Source: Chryseobacterium formosum
GTDB lineage: Bacteria; Bacteroidota; Bacteroidia; Flavobacteriales; Weeksellaceae
Direction: 5' to 3'
Length of the DNA: 64,000 nt
Assembly (NCBI RefSeq): GCF_026460885.1
Contig: NZ_JAOVZW010000003.1
Coordinates: 124,001-188,000 of the forward strand
Under the pieces are notes generated by a model. The model was given only the letters and a program-made list of their open reading frames with translations. It had not been told where the DNA came from and did no database searches. Position numbers and translations under genes: made by a program. Shown one piece after another: positions 38,283 to 47,906 of the stretch (its first letter is position 1; every line of letters begins with the position of its first letter).

Positions 38283-38612
38283 TTAATTATTTTCCTCAAT
38301 TAATGTTTCAGTCACAATTCCGTTTCCGATAACTCCTGACTGATCTACGATCTCAAAATCCATCCCATTGTAAAGTTTACTTACAAACGAATCCGCATTT
38401 ATCAAACTGATATTGATAGAACGTGAATCCCCCGGAAATATAAGCTCTTCTTCCTCGAAATTGAGTGCTCCAAGATAGGATTGCAGTTCATAAGGAAATT
38501 GAAACAAAACCCGAAATCCGGTCGAAACAGGACTTACCAATCCATTATGATCGGTAGGATAAAAATTAATCAGTGCCGTAAAATGCGAAGTTTTTTTCAT
38601 AGTGGTATGCAT
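38283..38612 (-). CDS. EF-Tu domain-like small protein
   Basis: About 109 residues. HFTALINFYPTDHNGLVSPVSTGFRVLFQFP and EEELIFPGDSRSINISLIN resemble the third beta-barrel domain of EF-Tu, without any GTPase domain. Such stand-alone domains are common in Bacteroidota and their role is unknown. Starts at 38612 or 38600 are ATG; a longer TTG start at 38660 looks less likely. The coding strand ends before a short AT-rich gap. Confidence 0.68.
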   Translation of the reverse strand: MHTTMKKTSHFTALINFYPTDHNGLVSPVSTGFRVLFQFPYELQSYLGALNFEEEELIFPGDSRSINISLINADSFVSKLYNGMDFEIVDQSGVIGNGIVTETLIEENN

Positions 38613-38806
38613 TGTTAAATGCTGGTCTTTAGCTAGTTTGTTGGAAGAGTTCAGGTTCAATGAAATTATTTATGTTTTTAAGGTCTGAGCAGTTGTGAAC
38701 TTAGAACGATTTTTTTCTATAAATATAATAAAACTTCATAAACTCAATAGTTAACGAGATCTGTACTATAAAATTTTCATCATTTCCAGTGAAATATAAG
38801 CAATTA

Positions 38807-39340
38807 CGTCACTTCGAGTAGATTTTGAAAAAAATCGTATCGAGAAGTTTATGATGGCAGACATATTTTGTGCTTCGGTTCACCGATTCTCGATACATTT
38901 TTCTACGCTACGCTGCGAAAAACACTCGAATTGACGGAAATACTTTTAAATCATATGAACAGCACGTCACTTCGAGTAGATTTTGAAAAAATCGTATCGA
39001 GAAGCTTCTGATTGGAAGACAGATTTTGTGCTTCGGTTCGCTGATTCTCGATACATTTTTCTGCGATGCGCTGGGAAAAACACTCGAATTGACGAAAGGA
39101 CTTTAAAATCATATGAACAGCACGTCACTTCGAGTAGATTTTGGAAAAATCATATCGAGAAGTTTCTGATTGGAAGACAGATTTTGTTCTACGGTTCACC
39201 GATTCTCGATACATTTTTCTGCGCTGCGCTGCGAAAAACACTCGAATTGACGGAGCAGCTTTAGCTATCTTATAATGTATAGAAAACGTCACTTCGAGTG
39301 ATTTTTCGAAGAAAAATTGTATCGAGACGTTATCTCTAAA
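38807..39340. repeat. Array of ~130-bp inverted-repeat elements (CGTCACTTCGAGT family), first cluster
   Basis: Full copies at 38807-38936, 38965-39094 and 39123-39252 (period 158) and a half copy at about 39297-39340. Each begins CGTCACTTCGAGT and ends ACTCGAATTGACG, so the ends are inverted repeats, with an inner pair GTATCGAGAAG/TTCTCGATAC. Short ORFs inside the copies are by-products of the repeat. No gene is seen in 38613-39446. Confidence 0.85.
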
Positions 39341-39446
39341 CTCAATAAAAACTTCGTCAAATGGAATCCCAATAAAAAAATTCTTCATCATCAATTCATA
39401 TTGAAATATTTATTAATTTTATTTCTGAAACACAACAACTTTTATA

Positions 39447-39710
39447 ATGAAAAAAGAATTTCACATCATTGATGCAAAAGATGCACTCCTGTATGATATT
39501 TATCTTCTTCTTACTCAAGTTATTGAAAATCAAATGAAGGGAACAGTAAAGAACATCGAATATTATGACAATGCTGACCTCAAAAGAATGTTCAATCTTG
39601 GGGATAAGTCTTTGTACCGTCGGCGAAAAGAGGGTTCTCTGCCTTACATCAAAATAGGGGGTAAAATATATTACAGAGCAGATGCCCTCAAAAATTTACA
39701 GAAAAAATAA
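39447..39710 (+). CDS. Small helix-turn-helix (excisionase-like) DNA-binding protein
   Basis: The 87-residue protein ends with a MerR/Xis-type winged helix: DNADLKRMFNLGDKSLYRRRKEGSLPYIKIGGKIYYRADAL. The N-terminal 35 residues are a helical tail. It sits between two clusters of the same repeat element. Such proteins often regulate mobile elements or neighbouring genes; its target is unknown. A short hairpin (CGTCTT/AAGACG, 39782-39799) follows. Confidence 0.82.
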   Translation: MKKEFHIIDAKDALLYDIYLLLTQVIENQMKGTVKNIEYYDNADLKRMFNLGDKSLYRRRKEGSLPYIKIGGKIYYRADALKNLQKK

Positions 39711-39838
39711 TCCTGTTTTCAGATCAATGCTTTTTAGAGTCTGGTTCATTCTGAATCAGATTAATTCACTATGATTTACAGCGTCTTCCATGAAAGACGT
39801 TTTTTTATGTAAATCAATTTTCACTTTAAATTTAGAAT

Positions 39839-40315
39839 CGTCACTTCGAGTGATTTTTTGAAAAAAATTGTATCGAGAAGTTTATGATTAAAATACAAAT
39901 TTTGTGCTTTGGTTCACTGGTTCTCGATACGTCCCGATTGCATCGGGACACCCGAACTGACGAAGCTAGAATGATGGTTCTCGATCAATAGAGCTATTTG
40001 TAAACGAGACAACACTTCGAGTAAATTTTTGAAAAAAATCGTATCGAGAAGTTTACGATGAACAGACATATTTTGTGCTTCGGTTCACTGATTCTCGATA
40101 CATTTTTCTGCGCTGCGCTTCGAAAAACACTCGAATTGACGAAGCTAGAATAACGGTGCTCGATTGATAGAGTTATGTTAAAAACCAGACGTCACTTCGA
40201 GTGATTTTTTTGAACAAAAAATCGTATCGAGAAGTTTATGATGAGCATACAAATTTTGTGCTTCGGTTCACTGGTTCTCGATATATCCTGATTACATCGG
40301 GACACCCGAACTGAC
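39839..40315. repeat. Second cluster of CGTCACTTCGAGT elements
   Basis: Copies at 39839-39962, 40009-40141 and 40190-40315, periods of 170 and 181. Two carry a different right end (CGGGACACCCGAACTGAC). They keep the outer inverted ends and the inner ATCGTATCGAGAAG/TTCTCGATA pair. No gene is seen from 39711 to 40619 apart from these. Confidence 0.85.
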
Positions 40316-40619
40316 AAAGCTAGAATGACGTTGCTAGACCGATAGAGCTATGTTGTAAACGAGACGTCTTTTCTAAAAAACTCATGCGACATGTGTTAAA
40401 ACTTTCAGTTGTTCTTCGAAAGCGCTTCGGTACTCCTTCGCAAAAAGAATCATTTTTCCGAAGCTCATCCGAAGAAGACTGGGAGAAGTATCGAAGAAAT
40501 GTAAAATGAATCGGTCAAATGTGGACAAAACAAGACAAAACCGGTCAGTGTTTTTAAGGGTAATGTTTTGATGGATAATGTATTATATCTTCGTTGGAGA
40601 AACTTTAAAAACAATCAAT

Positions 40620-41261
40620 ATGGCACGTATTACAAAAGGAATCTTAGGCGGATTCTCAGGAAAAGTAGGAACAATTGTAGGCGCCAACTGGCGTGGACAG
40701 GACATCATCCGAAGCACACCCAAACCAAGCAGCAGACCACCAAGTGAGAAACAGTTGTTACAGCAGGAGAAGTTTAAACTGGTCATTGGTTTTCTTCAGC
40801 CTCTTAACAGTATTCAGAAGCGGTATTTCGGTTCGGGAAGCGGTTCGAAATCCAGAGTGAATATGGCTGTTTCCTACACCATCGGTGAGGCAATACAGGT
40901 TACCGCCAACCTTCCGGAAATCGTCTTTGCAAAAGTACTGATTACCAAAGGTGATCTGGCAGGTTTTCAGAATGTGATTGCAACGCCTCAAAGCGGACAG
41001 ATGATCAGACTCAACTGGGAAGACAATTCCGTGCAGGGCAATGCCAATACTACCGACAAAGCCAATGTAGTCTGCTACTGTGAAGAGCTCGGAGCATTTA
41101 ATATCTTCGAGTCTGTCGCCGACCGCAACCTGACAACTGCAGATATTACCCTCCCGATTTCCTACTCAGGAAAAGAAGTTCACGTCTGGACTTATTTCAA
41201 CAACGCCGCAGAAACCACTGCCTGCAACAGTCCGTATCTCGGTATTATTACCCTGATTTAA
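40620..41261 (+). CDS. DUF6266 family protein
   Basis: The 213-residue protein opens MARITKGILGGFSGKVGTIVG, typical of DUF6266, a family frequent in Chryseobacterium and Pedobacter, sometimes in several copies per genome. Nothing is known of its function. I start at 40620 because that N-terminus is the conserved one; an upstream start adds 14 residues. GC content is visibly above that of neighbours, like the gene at 20935. A TATCTTCG near-promoter lies at 40586-40593. A terminator follows. Confidence 0.82.
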   Translation: MARITKGILGGFSGKVGTIVGANWRGQDIIRSTPKPSSRPPSEKQLLQQEKFKLVIGFLQPLNSIQKRYFGSGSGSKSRVNMAVSYTIGEAIQVTANLPEIVFAKVLITKGDLAGFQNVIATPQSGQMIRLNWEDNSVQGNANTTDKANVVCYCEELGAFNIFESVADRNLTTADITLPISYSGKEVHVWTYFNNAAETTACNSPYLGIITLI

Positions 41262-41267
41262 TTTGAG

Positions 41268-41298
41268 TCTCCATCCGAAAGGGTGGAGATTTTTTTTG
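41268..41298 (+). terminator. Terminator after the DUF6266 gene
   Basis: TCTCCATCC (41268-41276) pairs with GGGTGGAGA (41281-41289, one G-U pair), followed by eight T. Confidence 0.85.
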
Positions 41299-41401
41299 TA
41301 TGATGTATTAATTTTCACATATAATCATAGCTTCTCGTGTGAAAATCTTGCCAAATAGGCTAAAAGTCTTTGATTTTTAGTATAGATAAGGTTTCCCATA
41401 A

Positions 41402-41431
41402 TTGTGAAAATAGTTTTTTTAGTTATATTTG
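41402..41431 (+). promoter_or_regulatory. Bacteroidota-type promoter of the hsdRMS operon
   Basis: TTG (41402-41404), 19 nt, TATATTTG (41424-41431), then 19 nt to the hsdR ATG at 41451. Confidence 0.7.
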
Positions 41432-41450
41432 GAAGTATAAAAACTAATTG

Positions 41451-44400
41451 ATGAGCTTCAACGAGGATTCTAGAGTTAAAATACCAGCCATCTTGCATTT
41501 ATTGAGGTTAGGCTATCAATATATTTCTTTAAAAAAACAAAACAGAATAGAGGAAAATAATATTTTCCCCTCTATTTTTTTGTCTAAAATTTCAGAGATA
41601 AATAGTATTTCTGAAGCAGAAACACAAAGAGTTCTGGATGAAATTAATTTGGAATTGGATTTTGAGGATCTTGGGAAAAAATTCTATGAACGTTTAACAT
41701 CGACTTCTGGTATTAAATTAATTGATTTTGAAAATTTCTCAAACAATGATTTTAGTATCACAACTGAGCTAACCTGCAAATCCGGCGATGAAGAATATCG
41801 TCCGGACATCACAATTCTCGTTAATGGAATTCCATTAGCATTTGTGGAAGTAAAAAAACCACATAATAAAGATGGAGTTATTGCCGAGCGAAGACGTATA
41901 AATGAAAGATTTGCAAATAAACATTTTAGACGTTTTGCAAACATTACTCAATTAATGATTTTCTCAAACAATATGAATTATGAGGACGGAATTGTTGAGC
42001 CTATTTTTGGAGCTTATTATGCAACTTCTGCTTATTCTAATATCTCATTTAATTATTTCAGAGAAGATTCAGATTATCCCGTAAAAGAAAGGTTATTAGA
42101 ATTAAGTGAAGACAAAGAGTTGGAGATTCTAAGAGATAACAATTTGGTCGTTATTAAGCACAATCCTGATTTTATCACTAATAAGAATGAAAATAGTCCT
42201 ACCAATAAAATTCTTACTTCTCTCTTTAGTAAGGAACGATTAAAATTTATTTTACAGTTTGCGATTGCTTATGTAGAGGAAGAAGATAATGGTAAGCCTG
42301 TCCATCAAAAACATATTATGCGCTATCCGCAAATTTTTGCAACACAAGCAATCGCCGCAAAAATTGATTCAGGACAGAATAAAGGTATTATTTGGCATAC
42401 ACAAGGCTCAGGTAAAACTGCTTTGGCTTTTTATAATGTAAAACATTTGACACATTATTTTTCTAAGAAGCATATTATTCCTAAATTTTATTTTATTGTT
42501 GACCGTCTTGATCTTTTGATTCAAGCCTCAACAGAATTTTCCAATCGTGGTTTAAAAGTAAATCCTGTAAACTCTAAAGCTGATTTTGTAAACGATTTAC
42601 AAACTGTTGGTGCAATCCATAATAATAGTGGTAAGCCTGAAATTACGGTTGTTAATATTCAGAAATTTTCTGAAGACGCTACAGTTTTAAAGGATTTAAA
42701 CTACGATATAAATGTTCAAAGAATTTATTTTTTAGATGAAGCACACCGCTCATATAATCCGAAAGGGAATTATCTTGCAAACCTTATTAATTCTGATAAA
42801 AATGCAATCAAAATTGCGCTCACTGGAACACCTTTGCTGAAGGAAGTAGCAAAAGATTATGATTCAAAATTACTTTTTGGAAATTATATTCATAAGTATT
42901 ACTACAATATGTCGATTGCTGACGGATATACGCTCAGATTGATAAGAGAGCAAATAGAAGGAAATTTTAAAATGCAAATGCAGAATGTAATTGATGAGAT
43001 TAAAGTTTTACGAGGTGATATTTCTGCAAAAGACATTTATAAAAACACAAAGTTTGCAGAGCCTTTACTAGATTATATTTGTAACGATTTAATAAAATTC
43101 CGCAAAGATCAGCAAGATGCTACTTTGGGAGGATTGGTAGTTTGTGATTCTGCAGACCAGGCAAAGGAATTATTTCGTTTGTTTCAAGAAAAATATGGAG
43201 CGCAAGAAACAGATGCAAGTGTATTGATGGTTGCAGAACCAAGAGAAAAATACGGTTTGAAAGAAGAGCCAAAACTTACAGCTTCTTTAATTCTGCATGA
43301 TGAAAATGATAAAACGATTAGAAAGGAACTTATAAAAGCATATAAAAAAGGACACATCGATATTTTGTTTGTTTATAATATGCTATTGACAGGTTTTGAT
43401 GCTAAACGATTGAAAAAATTATATTTAGCGCGGGTTATTCAGGATCATAATTTATTACAGACACTTACAAGAGTTAATCGTCCTTATAAAAAGTACCAAT
43501 ACGGATATGTTGTAGATTTTGCCGATATTTCAAAAGCGTTTGATCGTACCAATAAACTTTATTTTGATGAATTGCAAGAGCAGTTAGGTGATGAAATGGA
43601 AATGTATTCTCATCTATTTAAATCCGAAGAGGAGATTAGACAAGAGATTGAAGAAATAAAAGATACATTGTTTCACTATGACACTCAAAATAAAGAATTA
43701 TTTTCTCAACAAATAGCCGAATTAAACGATAAACAAGAGCTTTTAAGACTTGTTAAAGCTTTACGCACTGCAAAGGAATTAAAAAATTTAATTGCCTTGA
43801 ATGGTTATGATGCTTTAAAAGGTTTAACAGATTTTGAACTTCTCAATCGCCTATTAATTGAAACGCAAAATCGACTTGACAATCTCAACCTTGTAGAAAG
43901 CATCGGAAACGAAGAAGCTAACCGAAATCTATTAAATGAAGCGTTAGAGGATATAATTTTTCAATTCGTTAAAGTCGATGAAAGTGAATTGGTTCTTGCT
44001 GATGAATTTAAAAACATTTTAAGAAAAGCCAGAGAATCTTTGCAAACTAATTTTGATCAACTAGATCCTGAATTTGTAAGTCTGAGAGCTGAATTAGAAA
44101 GAATTTTCAAGAAAAAAAATCTTAGTGAAGTGACTCAGGAAGATATGGTGGAAAATATGCACCTCCTTCAGAAAATCTATGATCAAGCTAAAGAATTAAA
44201 CAGAAAAAATGCCTTACTAAAAGCTAAATATGATAGCGACGATAAGTACGCTAGAATTCACAAACGTTTATCAGAAAAAAGCATTTTAAATGCAAAAGAA
44301 TCACAACTTCACCGAGCATTGATGCAGGTAAAATCACAAGTTGATGAAACCATTACCAATCAGGAGGAAATGGTAAAAAATGAAGCGTACTTCAAAAGAT

Positions 44401-44525
44401 ATCTTCTAAAACTTGTTGTTGACGAATTTAAGAAGAAAGAAAATATTAATATTGACTTTTCAACAACAGAAAAAATAAATCAATTAATTTCGCAGGAATA
44501 TTTACAACAATATCAATACAGATAA
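41451..44525 (+). CDS. hsdR: Type I restriction enzyme motor/nuclease subunit
   Basis: HsdR translocates DNA and cuts it when its recognition site is unmodified. Of 1024 residues, the N-terminal PD-(D/E)xK nuclease is at YRPDITILVNGIPLAFVEVKKP (~residues 105-135); the SF2 helicase follows, with Walker A in WHTQGSGKTALAF and the DEAH box in FLDEAHRSYNPKG; LTRVNRPYKKYQYGYVVDF is a later motor motif; the C-terminal ~250 residues are coiled-coil helices. The ATG at 41451 is one codon after a TTG. It overlaps hsdM by 1 nt. Confidence 0.95.
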   Translation: MSFNEDSRVKIPAILHLLRLGYQYISLKKQNRIEENNIFPSIFLSKISEINSISEAETQRVLDEINLELDFEDLGKKFYERLTSTSGIKLIDFENFSNNDFSITTELTCKSGDEEYRPDITILVNGIPLAFVEVKKPHNKDGVIAERRRINERFANKHFRRFANITQLMIFSNNMNYEDGIVEPIFGAYYATSAYSNISFNYFREDSDYPVKERLLELSEDKELEILRDNNLVVIKHNPDFITNKNENSPTNKILTSLFSKERLKFILQFAIAYVEEEDNGKPVHQKHIMRYPQIFATQAIAAKIDSGQNKGIIWHTQGSGKTALAFYNVKHLTHYFSKKHIIPKFYFIVDRLDLLIQASTEFSNRGLKVNPVNSKADFVNDLQTVGAIHNNSGKPEITVVNIQKFSEDATVLKDLNYDINVQRIYFLDEAHRSYNPKGNYLANLINSDKNAIKIALTGTPLLKEVAKDYDSKLLFGNYIHKYYYNMSIADGYTLRLIREQIEGNFKMQMQNVIDEIKVLRGDISAKDIYKNTKFAEPLLDYICNDLIKFRKDQQDATLGGLVVCDSADQAKELFRLFQEKYGAQETDASVLMVAEPREKYGLKEEPKLTASLILHDENDKTIRKELIKAYKKGHIDILFVYNMLLTGFDAKRLKKLYLARVIQDHNLLQTLTRVNRPYKKYQYGYVVDFADISKAFDRTNKLYFDELQEQLGDEMEMYSHLFKSEEEIRQEIEEIKDTLFHYDTQNKELFSQQIAELNDKQELLRLVKALRTAKELKNLIALNGYDALKGLTDFELLNRLLIETQNRLDNLNLVESIGNEEANRNLLNEALEDIIFQFVKVDESELVLADEFKNILRKARESLQTNFDQLDPEFVSLRAELERIFKKKNLSEVTQEDMVENMHLLQKIYDQAKELNRKNALLKAKYDSDDKYARIHKRLSEKSILNAKESQLHRALMQVKSQVDETITNQEEMVKNEAYFKRYLLKLVVDEFKKKENINIDFSTTEKINQLISQEYLQQYQYR

Positions 44526-46141
44526 TGACTCAAGATATAAACTTTATAACCAAAACAAAATCTTTAATAGATAATCTTAAAAGTGTATGTGCCAATTACG
44601 GGCTGGGAAATGATGGAAATGAATTCAAGATCATAACGCAAATATTTTTATACAAGTTTCTTAATGATAAATTTCGTTTTGCAATAAAAGAAGAACAGCC
44701 TCAAATAGCAGAAGCTGAAAATTTCTCTAAAGCACTTCGTGAGATGAGTGAAGACGAATATCAATTTTTACTGGCAAGCTTGGATCCGAATATTCCAAGA
44801 TTACATCCGGAACATTTGATTTCGCATTTGTTTGCAATTCAAAATGACAGTGATTTTGGAAAAATATTTGATGATACATTAAGACAAATATCTATTGAAA
44901 ATGCTGATGTTTTTTCTGTAAAATCATTTAGTGGTGCAAAAGATACTTTGTTTGATGAGCTTACTCAGTTTATCTCTGATGCTTCTCAACGTGACGCCTT
45001 TGCAAAGGCTCTTATCAATAAATTGTTTGAATTTTCATTTGAGGAAATGTTTGTTCAGAAATATGATTTCTTTGCAACTATTTTTGAATATCTGATTAAA
45101 GATTACAACACTGACAGTGGTGGTAAATATGCCGAGTATTATACACCACACGCTGTTGCTCGTATTATGGCACAAATTCTTGTACCGGATGAAGTAAAAG
45201 GTGTTAAATGTTATGATCCGAGTGCAGGATCGGGAACTTTATTAATGAGTTTAGCTCATCAGATTGGCGAAAAGAACTGTACCATTTATTCAGAAGATAT
45301 CTCACAGAAATCGAGCAATATGTTACGTTTGAATTTGGTTTTGAATAGTCTTACACATTCAATTCCAAATATTATTAAAACTAATACGATTGCGCAGCCT
45401 TTTTACTTAGATACAAAATTTGATTACATCGTTTCTAATCCACCTTTTAAGTTAGATTTTTCTGATTTTAGAGATGACTTAGAGAAAGATGCTTTTAAAC
45501 AAAGATTCTTTGCTGGGATTCCAAATGTTCCGAAAAGTAAGAAAGAATCGATGGCGATTTATCTTTTGTTTATTCAGCATATTATGCACTCTTTAAGCGA
45601 AAAAGGACAGGCAGCCATTGTTGTTCCGACAGGTTTTATTACTGCTCAAAGTGGTATTGAAAAGAAAATTCGTGAAAGGTTAATTAGTAATGGGTGGCTT
45701 CGGGGTGTAGTAAGTATGCCAAGTAATATTTTTGCGAGTACAGGAACAAATGTATCTGTGTTATTTTTTGATAAAAGAGCAGAAAGCGAACATATTATTT
45801 TAATGGATGCTTCCAAGCTCGGACAAACAGTGAAAGAAGGTAAAAATCAACGTACTGTTTTAACTCCCGAAGAAGAAGCTAAAATTGTAGAAACTTTTAA
45901 TCAAAAACAGGCTGTTGAAGACTTATCTGTTGTAGTAACGAAAGAACAAATTGTAGAAAAGAATTATTCTTTCTCTGCAGGACAATATTTTGAGGTTAAA
46001 ATAGAATATGTAGATATAACTCCAGAAGAATTTGCGGAGAAAATGCAAGATTTTGAAACAAGTCTACAAAGTCTTTTTGCTGAAGGGAATGTATTAGACA
46101 TAAAAATTCAGGAACAGCTTAAAAGTTTAAGGTATGAGTGA
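44525..46141 (+). CDS. hsdM: Type I modification methyltransferase subunit
   Basis: HsdM methylates adenine N6 in the target chosen by HsdS. The 538-residue protein has the SAM-binding motif DPSAGSGTLLMSLAHQ near residue 233 and the catalytic NPPF in YIVSNPPFKLDF near 311; the N-terminal helical domain and the YTPHAVARIMAQIL segment are typical. Its first codon overlaps the hsdR stop and its end overlaps hsdS by 8 nt, so all three are coupled. Confidence 0.95.
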   Translation: MTQDINFITKTKSLIDNLKSVCANYGLGNDGNEFKIITQIFLYKFLNDKFRFAIKEEQPQIAEAENFSKALREMSEDEYQFLLASLDPNIPRLHPEHLISHLFAIQNDSDFGKIFDDTLRQISIENADVFSVKSFSGAKDTLFDELTQFISDASQRDAFAKALINKLFEFSFEEMFVQKYDFFATIFEYLIKDYNTDSGGKYAEYYTPHAVARIMAQILVPDEVKGVKCYDPSAGSGTLLMSLAHQIGEKNCTIYSEDISQKSSNMLRLNLVLNSLTHSIPNIIKTNTIAQPFYLDTKFDYIVSNPPFKLDFSDFRDDLEKDAFKQRFFAGIPNVPKSKKESMAIYLLFIQHIMHSLSEKGQAAIVVPTGFITAQSGIEKKIRERLISNGWLRGVVSMPSNIFASTGTNVSVLFFDKRAESEHIILMDASKLGQTVKEGKNQRTVLTPEEEAKIVETFNQKQAVEDLSVVVTKEQIVEKNYSFSAGQYFEVKIEYVDITPEEFAEKMQDFETSLQSLFAEGNVLDIKIQEQLKSLRYE

Positions 46142-47444
46142 TTTAAAAGTATATAAGTTTTCAAGCTTGTATAGAATGAGCTCAGGAATTTCATCTACAC
46201 CAGATCAAGCAGGTAAAGGAAGTCCTTTTATTTCTTTTAAGACAGTATTTTCAGACTATTTCTTGCCTAATGAATTAGATGATTTGATGTATACTTCTGA
46301 AAAGGAACAAGAAGTATACTCAGTAAAAGAAGGAGATATATTTTTAACTCGGACAAGTGAGAGTTTAAATGAATTAGGTATGAGTTGTGTTGCCTTTAAG
46401 AATTATCCCAAAGCTACCTATAGTGGTTTTTTAAAGAGATTAAGACCAATTCAAAAAGATTTAGTTTACTATAAATACATTGCATTTTATTTAAGAAGTA
46501 ACTTATTTCGATCTTCAATGAATAATAATGCAATAATGACTTTAAGAGCAAGTTTGAATGAACAAATTTTTTCTTATTTAGATATAGTACTACCTTCTTT
46601 TCAAAATCAAAAGGCAATAGGAGATTTACTTTTTGATATCTATTTAAAAATTCAAACCAATAGTAAAATAAATGATAATTTAGAGCGTATGGCAAAAACG
46701 CTGTACGATTACTGGTTTGTGCAGTTTGATTTTCCAGATGAAAACGGAAAGCCTTATAAATCAAGCGGTGGCAAGATGATTTGGAATGAGGTTTTAAAAA
46801 GAGAGATTCCTGAAGGTTGGGAAATCACCGTGTTTAATGATTGGATAGAAAAAACAAAGACTGGAGATTGGGGTAAAGATAAGATTGAAGGTAATTATAC
46901 TGAAAAAGTTTATTGTGTTAGAGGTGCTGACATTAATGGATTAAATGGCAAAGGTGAAGTTAAAGCACCACAAAGATATATTCTAAAAAATAATATACCA
47001 AAGGTTCTAAAACCAGATGATTTTATTGTGGAGATTTCAGGTGGGAGCCCAACACAATCTACTGGCAGAATTGCTCTTTTAACTGAAAGTACATTTGAAA
47101 GATTTGATTCAAATATTATTTGTTCGAACTTCTGTAAAGCTATCTCTTTAAAAGAGAATAAGTTCACTTTTAATTTCTTACAAGAATGGCAGAGGCTATA
47201 TGATGCTGGTATTTTCTTTGGATATGAAGGGAAAACTAGTGGAATTAAAAACTTTCTATTTGAATCATTTATGGAGTCTTATTTCGTAATAAAACCAGCG
47301 AAAGTATTAGTTGATAAATTTTATAATCAAATGAAAAATATAGAATATAAAAAGCAATCCAACCTTAAACAAAACCAACAACTTTCACAATTACGCGACT
47401 GGCTTTTACCTATGCTGATGAACGGGCAGGTAAAAGTTGAATAA
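46134..47444 (+). CDS. hsdS: Type I specificity subunit, currently expressed allele
   Basis: HsdS recognises the split target through two target-recognition domains (TRDs). TRD1 spans about residues 1-175, a central conserved region with INDNLERMAKTLYDYWFVQF comes next (~183-230), then TRD2 (~235-405) and a C-terminal conserved segment ending WLLPMLMNGQVKVE. The central region is almost identical to 48967-49124 and the 3' end is nearly identical to 49595-49675. Site S1 (46663-46682) lies exactly at the junction of TRD1 and the conserved region, within INDNL. Confidence 0.95.
   Translation: MSDLKVYKFSSLYRMSSGISSTPDQAGKGSPFISFKTVFSDYFLPNELDDLMYTSEKEQEVYSVKEGDIFLTRTSESLNELGMSCVAFKNYPKATYSGFLKRLRPIQKDLVYYKYIAFYLRSNLFRSSMNNNAIMTLRASLNEQIFSYLDIVLPSFQNQKAIGDLLFDIYLKIQTNSKINDNLERMAKTLYDYWFVQFDFPDENGKPYKSSGGKMIWNEVLKREIPEGWEITVFNDWIEKTKTGDWGKDKIEGNYTEKVYCVRGADINGLNGKGEVKAPQRYILKNNIPKVLKPDDFIVEISGGSPTQSTGRIALLTESTFERFDSNIICSNFCKAISLKENKFTFNFLQEWQRLYDAGIFFGYEGKTSGIKNFLFESFMESYFVIKPAKVLVDKFYNQMKNIEYKKQSNLKQNQQLSQLRDWLLPMLMNGQVKVE
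46663..46682 (+). repeat. Inversion site S1 in hsdS
   Basis: GTAAAATAAATGATAATTTA. The core TAAAT-GATA-ATTTA is itself a small inverted repeat, as expected of a tyrosine recombinase site. Read in frame it gives K-INDNL. Confidence 0.8.
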
Positions 47445-47904
47445 AATAGTAAGATAAATTATCATTTATTTGATTGTTTAAGTCAATTTTATTGTCAATA
47501 TTATTTATGATATTGGCAATTTTATTTTGTACACTTATTTCAGGAAGAGATATTTTTAAATTGTAATAACTATCAAAGGTCATACTTGGGACACCTGTCC
47601 CCGTATTTAGATTTTCTAAATCTAATATTCTAAGATAGTTATAAAGGAAATATGGCTCGGCAAGTTGTTCATTAATTTCTGTATAATATAATGTATCCAC
47701 CGTCCAAAACGGTATTTTTGAGAATTGAATATTGTGCAAACTTCCTTTTCTTGGAAGTAAAATACTTGGCTTATCATAGAGATATTGATTTCCAAAACGC
47801 ATTATGCCACCACTCCCAAAAATTGGAATACTACCATTCAAAATGCTTTTGTGATCTTTGCCATTTCTGATTGTTAATAACTGCCTTAAATCGTATATCT
47901 TCAT
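47410..47904 (-). pseudogene. hsdS: Silent hsdS half: alternative TRD1 in opposite orientation
   Basis: A 164-codon frame starting MKIYDLRQLLTIRNGKDHKS, an intact N-terminal TRD different from the expressed one. It ends ...LNNQINDNL and then runs into the antisense of the expressed hsdS 3' end (SYYFIQLLPARSSA, stop). The INDNL codons are site S2, in the same frame as in hsdS, so inversion would replace that tail with the central region and a second TRD. It starts 2 nt after the recombinase gene on the same strand. Best seen as a stored cassette, not a decayed gene. Confidence 0.85.
47455..47471 (-). repeat. Inversion site S2
   Basis: On the minus strand AAATAAATGATAATTTA, 17 bp identical to S1, inverted relative to it, at the end of the alternative TRD1. 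Confidence 0.8.
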
Positions 47905-47906
47905 TG

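Noticed and set aside
38983..39264. A 93-residue plus-strand ORF
   Set aside because: It lies wholly within the repeat array and contains the repeat translated nearly twice.
38807..40315. CRISPR array
   Set aside because: The repeated units are ~130 bp with inverted ends and spacing of 158-181 bp; there are no 25-40 bp direct repeats with unique spacers and no cas genes nearby.
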